Positions 36,360 through 44,372 of a stretch of DNA of 64,000 bases are shown here, piece after piece (the first letter of the stretch is position 1; each line of letters begins with the position of its first letter). This stretch comes from JABFXX01 sp050184455 (GTDB lineage Bacteria > Myxococcota_A > Polyangia > Haliangiales > Haliangiaceae): assembly GCA_050184455.1 (NCBI GenBank), contig JBFXAI010000029.1, positions 1-64,000 on the forward strand. Reading direction: 5' to 3'. The translations under genes were made by a program, and so were the position numbers. Under the pieces are notes generated by a model. The model made no database searches. It saw only the letters and a list, made by a program, of their open reading frames with translations, and was not told where the DNA came from.

Positions 36360-39038
36360 GTGCGAGCGGTGCTGTGCGCGTTGTCGATCGCGGGTCTCGC
36401 CGCTCTGGCGCAGGCCTGTATCGAGCCGTCGACCACGAGCTGCGGCGAGCTGATCTGTCCTGCGGACAAGGTCTGCGACGAGAACCGTACGGTGTGCGTG
36501 TTGCCCGGACAGCTCGCGATCTGCGCCGAGATGGTCGATGGAACGGCGTGCAGCTTTCCGGGCGAGCCCGATGGCATCTGCGACCACGGCATCTGCCACG
36601 CGTCGGAATGCGCCGACGGGTTGGTGTCAGCATCGGAGCGCTGCGACGATGGCAACACCGTCGATGGCGATGGTTGCAGCGGCAACTGCTCATCGGAGGA
36701 GCGCTGTGGCAATGCGGTTGTCGACGTCGCGATCGGCGAGAGCTGCGATGACGGTGGGTTTCGGAGCGGCGATGGTTGCTCGAGCGCGTGCACCGTCGAG
36801 GTCGCGAGCTGGCACGAGTTCGAGTCGCGACAAACGCCAGGGTTCTACGGTCACGAGCTCGCGTACGACAGCGCGCGCGAGCGCGTCGTGGTGTTCGGTG
36901 GAGTCACGCCGACCGGTGACACGATGGACCGAACCTCCGAGCTCTACGAGACCGCGACCGGCCTACAATGGGAGGATCGACCTCGACGTCAGCCTCCGCC
37001 ATCGCGCGAGAGCTACTTGATGGTCTACGACGCGGCCGAGCACCGGATCGTGATGTTCGGCGGCAACCGCGCTGGCAACATCCGTCATGGCGACACCTGG
37101 GTGTACGACGGCATGTGGTCGCAGCTAGCGATCGCCGAGCCGCCGAGCGCCCGGACCGGCGTCGCGGGAGCCTACGATGCGGAGCGCGGCAACGTCGTGA
37201 TGTTCGGCGGCGACACCGCGACTGGAACCGTCGCGGAGACCTGGGTGCTCGACGGCGACGTGTGGACCCAGCGCCTGGTCGCCGGCCCGCCGGCGCGCCG
37301 CGATCACCGCATGGCGTACAGCGCGAAGCGCAAGCGCGTCGTGCTGTTCGGTGGCTACTCGTCGTCGGCGTCCACGACGCCGTTGACCGATACCTGGGAG
37401 TGGGATGGCACCGCGTGGCAGTCGATCACGACGACCGATGCGCCCACCGAGGTCGGTGCGATGGCGTACGACGCGACCGGCGAACAGGTCGTGCTGTTCG
37501 GCGGGCACAAGACCAAGCTCGACGAGACGTGGTTGTATGACGGCGACTGGATGCCCGTCGTGCAGGCAACCAAACCAGCCGCGCGTCGTCGAGCCGCGAT
37601 GGCGTACGACCCGGTTCGTGGCCGGATCGTGCTGGTGGGCGGTACGGACAAGAACGTCGGCGCGGGCGGCCCCGGGTTCGAGGACACCTGGGAATTCGAC
37701 GGCACGTGGACCGCCGCTGCCGCCGCTGCCGAGTCACCACCGCGGCGAAACGCGGCGGGATGGGTGTTCGACACCACGCGCGGCGTGATGGTCCTCGCTG
37801 GTGGGTCTCAGCCGCCAGCGATCTATCGGGGCGATACTTGGCTCTACGACGGCAGCCAATGGCTCGAGACCGCGCTCGATACTGGGCCGCCGACCGCTTG
37901 CTCGATGGGGACCTGCACGACGCGGATGGTGTTCGAGCCGTTCGCCGGTGTCTCGATCCTTGTTCGCAGCGCGCCGGGTGGGCTCGAGACCTGGACGTTC
38001 GATGGTGCTCGGTGGGCGAAGCTCGCAACGACCGGCGCGCCGGGCAATCGCTCACACTTCTCGTTGGCCTATGATCGCGCGCGCAAACGCGTCGTGTTGT
38101 TCGGCGGCGAAGCGATGATGACGGTGCGCAACGATACCTGGGAGCTCGATGGCTCGACCTGGACCGAACGCACCCTGCAGGTGGCTCCGCCCGCACGCGC
38201 CGAGGCGGCGATGGCGTACGACTCGACTCGCCACAAGGTCGTGCTGTTCGGTGGTCGCACTGGACCGGGCGGCCCGGGGCAGGGGCGCGATGACACGTGG
38301 GAATACGACGGCACGACGTGGTCGCAGGTGACTACAGCGTCCGCTCCATCACCCCGGTTCGGGGCAGCCATCTCGTTTCACGAAGCGCGCGGCCGCGCCA
38401 TCGTGTTCGGTGGCGAATCCCCCCCCAATCCATTCGCCGACACCTGGGAGTATGACGGCGCCACGTGGTCCGAGATCGTCGCGTTCGAGGGACCACCGCC
38501 GCGGAAATCACCGCATCTGCTCTATGACCCGGTGCGCAAGCTCGTGGTGCTGCATGGCGGAGACCCGCAACAGGACACCTGGGAACTGGTGTTTCGTTCG
38601 ACGCTCGCCGACGAGCTCTGCGACAACGCCGCGGACGACGATCAGGATAGGTTGATCGACTGCGAAGACCCGGACTGCGACGCGGCGTGGTGTGGCATCG
38701 GCAACCAGGTTTGCAGCGCGGGCGTCTGTGCATGCGTGGGCGTGGCCGAGACACGGTGCGGCGACGGCTTCGACGACGACTGCGATGGCGCGATCGATTG
38801 CGCAGACGCCGAGTGCGCTACCACCGCGCTGTGTGGCACCGAGATCGACTGTCATGACGACAGCGACGACGATGGCGATCAACGCACCGATTGTGCCGAT
38901 CCAGGGTGTATCGGCGTCACGGGGTGCGAAGTTGTGGAGACGACGTGCACGGGCGGCGATGACAATGACGGCGATGGCGCGATCGATTGCGCGGACCCGG
39001 ATTGCTTCTTGATCGATTGCGACGAGGTGGCCCCGTGA
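36360..39038 (+). CDS. surface protein with DUF4215-type Cys-rich repeats, Kelch-like repeats and acidic metal-binding repeats
   Basis: The protein has 892 residues from a GTG start that directly precedes a signal peptide (RAVLCALSIAGLAALAQAC). Residues 40-160 are cysteine-rich with two DUF4215-like units (ERCDDGNTVDGDGCSGNC, ESCDDGGFRSGDGCSSAC). Residues 165-730 hold ten or more Kelch-type blades marked by R-x-V-V-L/V-F-G-G and D-T-W-E-x-D-G, forming one or two beta-propellers. The tail has D-x-D-x-D-G-x-x-D-C-x-D-P-D-C units, a pattern typical of putative metal-binding motifs in myxobacterial surface proteins. It is probably an outer-surface binding protein. Its stop overlaps the start of the next gene (TGATG). 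Confidence 0.8.
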   Translation: MRAVLCALSIAGLAALAQACIEPSTTSCGELICPADKVCDENRTVCVLPGQLAICAEMVDGTACSFPGEPDGICDHGICHASECADGLVSASERCDDGNTVDGDGCSGNCSSEERCGNAVVDVAIGESCDDGGFRSGDGCSSACTVEVASWHEFESRQTPGFYGHELAYDSARERVVVFGGVTPTGDTMDRTSELYETATGLQWEDRPRRQPPPSRESYLMVYDAAEHRIVMFGGNRAGNIRHGDTWVYDGMWSQLAIAEPPSARTGVAGAYDAERGNVVMFGGDTATGTVAETWVLDGDVWTQRLVAGPPARRDHRMAYSAKRKRVVLFGGYSSSASTTPLTDTWEWDGTAWQSITTTDAPTEVGAMAYDATGEQVVLFGGHKTKLDETWLYDGDWMPVVQATKPAARRRAAMAYDPVRGRIVLVGGTDKNVGAGGPGFEDTWEFDGTWTAAAAAAESPPRRNAAGWVFDTTRGVMVLAGGSQPPAIYRGDTWLYDGSQWLETALDTGPPTACSMGTCTTRMVFEPFAGVSILVRSAPGGLETWTFDGARWAKLATTGAPGNRSHFSLAYDRARKRVVLFGGEAMMTVRNDTWELDGSTWTERTLQVAPPARAEAAMAYDSTRHKVVLFGGRTGPGGPGQGRDDTWEYDGTTWSQVTTASAPSPRFGAAISFHEARGRAIVFGGESPPNPFADTWEYDGATWSEIVAFEGPPPRKSPHLLYDPVRKLVVLHGGDPQQDTWELVFRSTLADELCDNAADDDQDRLIDCEDPDCDAAWCGIGNQVCSAGVCACVGVAETRCGDGFDDDCDGAIDCADAECATTALCGTEIDCHDDSDDDGDQRTDCADPGCIGVTGCEVVETTCTGGDDNDGDGAIDCADPDCFLIDCDEVAP

Positions 39039-40021
39039 TGATCCGAGTCGTCGCCATCACGTGCGCGATATTGTCGAGCGTGGTTGCCAGCGCGGCAGCC
39101 GATCCCGATGCGAGCCAGCGGCCGTGGGCGGCTGGCGTGTCGCAGGAACGGCAGGCACGCGCACTCGAGCAGTTCACGATCGGGAATACGGCGTTCGCTC
39201 AGGCCGACTACACCAGCGCGGCGCGCAGTTACCGGCAAGCGCTCGAGGATTGGCACCATCCAGCGATCGAGGGAAACCTCGCGATCGCGCTGGTCCACCT
39301 CGATAAGCCGGTCGAGGCGTATGCGCATCTCGAGAACGCGTTTGCGTACGGAGAGGCGCCGTTCGACGCCAGCGTGTACGCCCAACTTGTCGCGACGCGC
39401 AAGCTGCTGCAGCGCCAGCTCGCCCGCGTGTTGGTGGTCGGTGACGTGAAACACGCCCGCGTATTCCTCGATGGCCAGCCGCTGGATCCCGCGCACGAGC
39501 ACGTCGTCGAGGTCGGCGCACACCAGCTGGTGGCTCGGCGCGCCGGTTATCTGACGTTCACGAGCCAGGTGACAGCGCTGCCCGAGCAAGATCTCGAGGT
39601 TCGGGTCGTATTGGTTCCACTCGACGAAGCGGGCCGATTGCGCCGGCGGTGGAAACCATGGCTGCCCTGGGTGGTCGCGGGCAGCGGCATGGTGGTCACC
39701 GGGATCGGTGCAGGCTTTCAGCTCGCGTCACGATCGAACATGGACAACTACGAGCTCGAGATCGCGAGGACCTGTCCCGAGGGTTGCGAGCGAGCAGCGC
39801 TGCCCAAGGTGGTTCGCGATCTCGAGACCCGCGCCCGCTGGCAGAATCGGCTGGCGATCACGTCGCTCGCGATTGGCAGTGCGGCGGTCGTCACCGGGGT
39901 TGTCATGCTGGTGCTCAATCAGCCCCAGCGCGAGCGCGTCGACGAAGCCGGCCGGCGGATCGCGATCACACCTTCCCTCACACCCGAGGGGTTTGGCGTG
40001 GTTACCAGTTTGTCGTTCTAG
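39038..40021 (+). CDS. secreted TPR/PEGA protein with two C-terminal membrane segments
   Basis: The 327-residue protein has a signal peptide (VVAITCAILSSVVASAAA). Residues 35-120 hold TPR-like helices (QFTIGNTAFAQADYTSAARS). A PEGA-like sandwich lies at about 130-195 (VLVVGDVKHARVFLDGQPLD, AHQLVARRAGYLTF). Two hydrophobic helices follow (WLPWVVAGSGMVVTGIGAGF; LAITSLAIGSAAVVTGVVMLVL). The layout matches the TPR protein at 30001, with PEGA added. Its ATG overlaps the stop of the Kelch gene, so the two are translationally coupled. A role as an envelope partner of the nearby kinases is inferred from context. Confidence 0.75.
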   Translation: MIRVVAITCAILSSVVASAAADPDASQRPWAAGVSQERQARALEQFTIGNTAFAQADYTSAARSYRQALEDWHHPAIEGNLAIALVHLDKPVEAYAHLENAFAYGEAPFDASVYAQLVATRKLLQRQLARVLVVGDVKHARVFLDGQPLDPAHEHVVEVGAHQLVARRAGYLTFTSQVTALPEQDLEVRVVLVPLDEAGRLRRRWKPWLPWVVAGSGMVVTGIGAGFQLASRSNMDNYELEIARTCPEGCERAALPKVVRDLETRARWQNRLAITSLAIGSAAVVTGVVMLVLNQPQRERVDEAGRRIAITPSLTPEGFGVVTSLSF

Positions 40022-40029
40022 CTCGCGAT

Positions 40030-40044
40030 GTACCCGGCGGGTAC
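40030..40044. promoter_or_regulatory. palindromic operator candidate GTACCC-N3-GGGTAC
   Basis: This perfect 6-3-6 palindrome lies in the 64-bp gap before the second FHA-winged-helix gene. Its half-sites are identical to those at 32620-32634. It lies 42 bp upstream of the ATG at 40086. Confidence 0.5.
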
Positions 40045-40085
40045 CCTGGTGGGCAGTACGGCGTGTCGCACGATGAATCCAGGAT

Positions 40086-40766
40086 ATGTCCGGACGCACC
40101 CGCAGCGCGTCGTCGACCGCCCGCCAGCTCGCCGTGGGGACGCGTGAACGATCGGCCGTGGTCGCACCCCGCGCGCACCGGCCACAGGAGGTTCGCACGC
40201 CGAGCGTACTCGGCCGCGATCGCGCGACCGCGGATGTCGTCATCGACGACGAATCGGTATCGCAGCGCCACGCCGAGCTGTATCTCGACACCGTGGATCG
40301 CTGGTGGATTCGCGATCTGGGCAGTAGCAACGGCACGTTCGTCGATGGTGTTCGCGTCACCGAGCCTCGGGTGCTCGACGAATCGCACGAGATCCAACTG
40401 GGGTCGGTGAGGTTATCGTTTCGCGCCGAGCCGGTGCTGCGCGTCGTGTTCCAACAGGGCAACCGGAGCGGGCGCGTTCAGCGCGGCGCTGCATCGGTGG
40501 AGCTCGATGAGGCAGAGCTCGCGTTCGTGTTGGAGCTGGCATCCGCCCGCCATGCCGATGCCGAGCGACCCGACGGCGTCCGCGGATTTGTTCGATCGAT
40601 CGACATGGCGCGCTTCGTCAGCTCGGATGATTCGGTGAGCGCGGTGCGGCAGCTCGCGCGCCGCGTCGAGCGCAAGCTGGTCGCACTCGGGGAGCCAGCG
40701 GTGATGGAGTCGTGCGATCGCCGTGGCTACCGGTTATGCGCGCGCACCACGCTTACCGTACTGTGA
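40086..40766 (+). CDS. FHA domain-winged helix DNA-binding protein (second copy)
   Basis: The protein has 226 residues. The FHA domain (about 38-118) has G43-R44, S57/S59-x-R-H62 and S81-N82-G-T. The C-terminal region (about 130-222) is winged-helix-like and shares with the 32652 protein the phrase GFVRSI and a terminal G-Y-R-L-C. The helix that would read DNA (SAVRQLARRVERKLVALG) aligns with VKQQVRRLRRALERLG of the paralogue. No receiver or membrane segment is present. It is preceded by the palindrome at 40030. Its last 33 bp overlap the end of the convergent AAA+ gene. Confidence 0.8.
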   Translation: MSGRTRSASSTARQLAVGTRERSAVVAPRAHRPQEVRTPSVLGRDRATADVVIDDESVSQRHAELYLDTVDRWWIRDLGSSNGTFVDGVRVTEPRVLDESHEIQLGSVRLSFRAEPVLRVVFQQGNRSGRVQRGAASVELDEAELAFVLELASARHADAERPDGVRGFVRSIDMARFVSSDDSVSAVRQLARRVERKLVALGEPAVMESCDRRGYRLCARTTLTVL

Positions 40767-41537
40767 CACCGGCGCGAGTCCGGGTGACGTGGTCTCGCGA
40801 TACGGCGGCACCGAGCCGACCGCGGTGCGGCGGCGCGGAAATCGCTGCATGAACACGACGTGATCGACGTCGATCTCGTCGGTCTCGGCGAGCAGGACGG
40901 CGCGCTCGAGCAGGTTGCGCAGCTCGCGGAGATTACCGGGCCAGGCATAATCGCGCAGCTTGCCGATCGCGGCGGTCGTGAGGTTCAGCGCAGGGCGATG
41001 ATCGCGCTGCGCGATCGCAGCCAGATACTGTGCGGCGAGCATCGGGATGTCGTCGCGCCGCTCGCGCAGTGCCGGAATCGCCAACCGATGCACGGCGATC
41101 CGGTTGCGGAGGTCGGTGCGAAATCGCTTGGTCGCAGTCAGCACATCGAGGTCGCGATGGGTGGTGGCGAATAGTCGGAGATCTGGCTGAGCTTCGAGCG
41201 CGCGCAGCAACGTGGCCTGCACCGCGTCGGGAAGCTCGCCGACCTCGTCGAGGAACAGCGATCCCGCGCGGGCGTGCTCGAACGCGCCGTCAGGTCCGAA
41301 CAGGCGTGCTTCGAACAGCGCTTCCGGGATCGCGGCGAGCCGGACGGCGATGAACGGTTGTCCGGCGCGCCGGCTACGCTCGTGGAGCGCGCGCGCGACG
41401 AGCTCCTTGCCGACGCCGTTTTCACCGGTGATCAACACGGCGCCATTGACGGGTGCGAGCTGGTCGATCAAGCGATGGAGCTCTTGCATCGGCACGCTCG
41501 CACCTAGAATGTGAGGCGACAGCGGAGGCAACTGCAT
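40734..41537 (-). CDS. orphan AAA+ domain of sigma-54-activator type lacking the GAFTGA loop
   Basis: The 267-residue protein begins with the enhancer-binding AAA+ core: Walker A GENGVGKE (38-45), Walker B SLFLDEVGELP (93-103), arginine finger in FRTDLRNRI, and sensor II in YAWPGNLRELRNLL. In the loop between LFG and SLFLDE, where activators have HEKGAFTGA plus about a dozen residues, this protein has only PDGAFEHARAG; the sigma-54 contact loop is deleted. There is no N-terminal receiver and no C-terminal Fis-type helix-turn-helix. It probably does not activate sigma-54 and may be an AAA+ regulator of another protein. It converges on the FHA gene. Confidence 0.78.
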   Translation of the reverse strand: MQLPPLSPHILGASVPMQELHRLIDQLAPVNGAVLITGENGVGKELVARALHERSRRAGQPFIAVRLAAIPEALFEARLFGPDGAFEHARAGSLFLDEVGELPDAVQATLLRALEAQPDLRLFATTHRDLDVLTATKRFRTDLRNRIAVHRLAIPALRERRDDIPMLAAQYLAAIAQRDHRPALNLTTAAIGKLRDYAWPGNLRELRNLLERAVLLAETDEIDVDHVVFMQRFPRRRTAVGSVPPYRETTSPGLAPVSQYGKRGARA

Positions 41538-41568
41538 GACCGTCACAACAGGACGAGTGTAAGGCAAA

Positions 41569-41593
41569 CCCGGCGGCGCTCGATGCCGCCGGG
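41569..41593. other. perfect 9-bp stem, 7-nt loop hairpin in a divergent intergenic region
   Basis: CCCGGCGGC (41569-41577) pairs exactly with GCCGCCGGG (41585-41593). It lies 32 bp upstream of the minus-strand AAA+ gene and about 190 bp upstream of the polymerase gene. There is no T-run on either side, so a regulatory stem in a leader RNA or an operator is more likely than a terminator. Confidence 0.4.
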
Positions 41594-41782
41594 ATAAACT
41601 TCGATGACAGCTGCGCGACGCTGTTGGTGCCAATCGTGTGCACACAACGCGGCGCGTGCGGGATCGCCCGCGGCTGAGGGTGGTGGCGGCGTGTGCGCGA
41701 TCGCATGAATTTGATCCAGCGATCCTCGTGGCCAGGCACTTAGCGTGCGATCGAGCAAGAACGGCCGTAGCATCGGCTCGCG

Positions 41783-44329
41783 ATGGCCGATCGAACGTTG
41801 GTAGCGAGCGCTACGAACTTGTTGACGCGAGGATTCCTGATCGTGCCAACGGATCGACGCGCGCACACCGGCGAGCCGGTAAACGCATTGTTTGCAGTGG
41901 CACGAGCGCTCGATCGCGCGGTCGCGTTCAAGCAGCCAGCCCGCGCGGTCGCGATCATCGAGCGCCAGCCGAACGACGCGGCCTGGCCCGCGATCTTGAA
42001 AGCGCAGCTGCCACAGCTGCGGGAGTTGCTCGAGATCTTGGGCATGCATGTCGTCGAGGATGCCGGCGAGCTAGATCTCGTGGCCTCGTATGCGCAGGCC
42101 GCGCTCGATCGCGGCGACGATGTCGTGGTTGTTGGCGTCGACAAGCGCTACGCGCAGCTCGTGAGCGATCGGGTGTGGTGGTACGACGCGAACAAGGACG
42201 CGCGTTACACGCGTGAGATGGTGCACAAGCGCTTCGGCGTCGATGCATCGCGGGTCGCCGAGTGGCTGGCGCTCGTCGGCGATGATGATGCGATGCCTGG
42301 GATTGCGGGGATCGGAGCGAAGGGAGCGACGGGGCTGCTCGAAGCTCATGGCTCGGTCGAGCAAGCGCTCGCCGCGATCGATGGGATCGGTGGGCGTACG
42401 GGCAACGCACTACGCGCAGCGGGGCCCGAAGCGATCCGCGCGGAGCTGCGACGCGGTCGACTCGACGTCGAACGTCCGCTGCCGATGTCGCTCGATGAGG
42501 CTAGCTATGTGGCGCCGGCAGCGGCCACCGTGAACGCGCTGTTTGATCGGCTCGGGTTCGTCGAGCTGCTGGCGCCAGAAGGCACGAAGGTTCGCGTCGC
42601 GGTGTGCGATAGCGCTGCCGAGCTAGCCGCCAAGCTGCCCGGATTCCAAGCTCCCGTCGCGGTCCATGGCGTGATCGAAGACGACGACGTGCTGATCGGT
42701 GTCGCGCTGGCCGACGGCAGAGGCGAAGCGATTTATGCGCCGCTCGCCGCGGCGCGTGAGCCACTGATGCGATGGCTCGCCGATCCGCAGGTGCCGAAGC
42801 TGGCATATGCACGCGAAGGTTTGATGGTCGCGCTCGGTCGCGAGCAGTTGACGCTCGCTGGGATGATCGGCGATGCCGCTGCAGCATCGCATCTCACCCA
42901 GCCGAGCAACTGGGCGCCGCACGATCTGCCGCTGGTGGCCAAACACGTGCTCGGTCGTGCGTTGCCCCCGGACGACACGGTGCGGGGAGTAGGGGCACAG
43001 CGCAAGCCGTGGCTGGGACTGCCTGTCGATCGGGTCGGCCAGCTCGCCGGCCAATACGCCGATGCCGCTGCAGCGGTGTGGCACGCGCTCGCGCCCTCCG
43101 TCGAGCCTGCATTGATCGCCGAGTACCTCGAGCTGTCCGACACGCTGATCCGCATGGAGCTCACCGGGCTGGTGGTCGATCCAGACGAGCTGGCCAGTGC
43201 GGAGCGCGACTTCGCCGTGATCGAAGCGGATCTTCAGCGCGAGATCGAAGGCCACGCGGGTCATCCGTTCAATATCAACTCGTCGAAGCAACTCGGCACC
43301 GTGCTGTTCGAGGAGCTCAAGCTTCCGATCGCGAGTCACACCAAGACCGGCTGGAGCACGTCGATCGAAGCGCTCGAGAAGATCGATCACGCGCATCCGA
43401 TCGTGTCGTTGGTATTGCGGTGGCGGCTGCTCCGCCGATTGCGGGATGGCTGGATCATTTCGCTGCGCAATTGCATCGGATCCGACGGGCGCGTTCACTC
43501 GCGGTTTCATCCAGCGCGGTCGTTTTCTGGCCGGTTGGTGAACACCAACCCGGATCTGAGTCGGGTGCCCGGTCGAACGCCCGATATGGCGAGGATCAGG
43601 CGAGCGTTCGTCGCGCCACCGGGCAAGCTGCTACTGTCGATCGACTACAACCAGCTCGGGCTGCATGTCCTCGCGCACCTGACCAAGGACCCTGCGCTCA
43701 CCGGGCCGCTGCGCGAGCGCGCCGATATGCACGCGCTGACTGCCGCAGCGGTGCTCGAGCGGCCAGTCGATCAGCTCACACCCGACGAGCGCCAGCTCGG
43801 CAAGGTGGTCAACTTCGCGACGTTTGCGGGGCAGGGTGCTAGCGCACTCGCGCTTCAGCTCGGCATCGCCGCTCAGGAGGCCAAGCAGCTGATCGCTCGC
43901 TTCGATCAGCGCTACGCGATGGTTCGAGCGTTTCAGGACGAACAACTGCGGCTTGCGCGCGAGCGCGGCTACATCGTCACGATGGCGGGTCGCCACTGGC
44001 CGATCGGCGGGCTCGAGTCGCTCGATCCGCACGATCGGTCGTATGCGGAGCGCTTGGCGCGCCGTGCGACCCACGAGGGATCGGTGTCCGACGTTTCGCG
44101 CCGCGGCCTGCTTCAGATCGACCGTGCGCTCCGCGCCGCTGGGCTCGGCGGACAGCCAGTAGCCCAGATCCTCGACGAGGTGTTACTCGAGGTGCCTGCC
44201 GACGAGCTCGCTCACACCGCGCAGCTTGCCGGGGACGCGATGCGCTCGGCGTTTGCACCGATGGAGGTACCGCTCGTCGTCGGCGTCGAGGCCGGTCCCA
44301 ACTGGGCGGATCTCACGCCGGTGACGTGA
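41783..44329 (+). CDS. divergent DNA polymerase I paralogue with degenerate active sites
   Basis: The 848-residue protein aligns end to end with PolA. The N-terminal 5'-nuclease region (1-260) keeps the fold cues (ELLEILGMHVV, GIAGIGAKGA), but most metal ligands are altered: LVDGSS is LVASAT, EADD is ELDL (95-101), and GDKD is VDKR (119-122). The 3'-5' exonuclease DxE is missing. The polymerase domain (450-848) keeps Asp621 (motif A), Arg670/Lys674/Phe678 of the O-helix and Asp798 (motif C). It carries Gly626 for the steric-gate Glu, Ala682 for the O-helix Tyr, Glu765 for Gln and Leu797 for His. It is probably an accessory repair polymerase or a regulatory paralogue, not the replicative PolA. 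Confidence 0.82.
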   Translation: MADRTLVASATNLLTRGFLIVPTDRRAHTGEPVNALFAVARALDRAVAFKQPARAVAIIERQPNDAAWPAILKAQLPQLRELLEILGMHVVEDAGELDLVASYAQAALDRGDDVVVVGVDKRYAQLVSDRVWWYDANKDARYTREMVHKRFGVDASRVAEWLALVGDDDAMPGIAGIGAKGATGLLEAHGSVEQALAAIDGIGGRTGNALRAAGPEAIRAELRRGRLDVERPLPMSLDEASYVAPAAATVNALFDRLGFVELLAPEGTKVRVAVCDSAAELAAKLPGFQAPVAVHGVIEDDDVLIGVALADGRGEAIYAPLAAAREPLMRWLADPQVPKLAYAREGLMVALGREQLTLAGMIGDAAAASHLTQPSNWAPHDLPLVAKHVLGRALPPDDTVRGVGAQRKPWLGLPVDRVGQLAGQYADAAAAVWHALAPSVEPALIAEYLELSDTLIRMELTGLVVDPDELASAERDFAVIEADLQREIEGHAGHPFNINSSKQLGTVLFEELKLPIASHTKTGWSTSIEALEKIDHAHPIVSLVLRWRLLRRLRDGWIISLRNCIGSDGRVHSRFHPARSFSGRLVNTNPDLSRVPGRTPDMARIRRAFVAPPGKLLLSIDYNQLGLHVLAHLTKDPALTGPLRERADMHALTAAAVLERPVDQLTPDERQLGKVVNFATFAGQGASALALQLGIAAQEAKQLIARFDQRYAMVRAFQDEQLRLARERGYIVTMAGRHWPIGGLESLDPHDRSYAERLARRATHEGSVSDVSRRGLLQIDRALRAAGLGGQPVAQILDEVLLEVPADELAHTAQLAGDAMRSAFAPMEVPLVVGVEAGPNWADLTPVT

Positions 44330-44372
44330 GATCGCCGAGCAGTTGGGCCGCGACGACGACTGGCCGGTTGGA

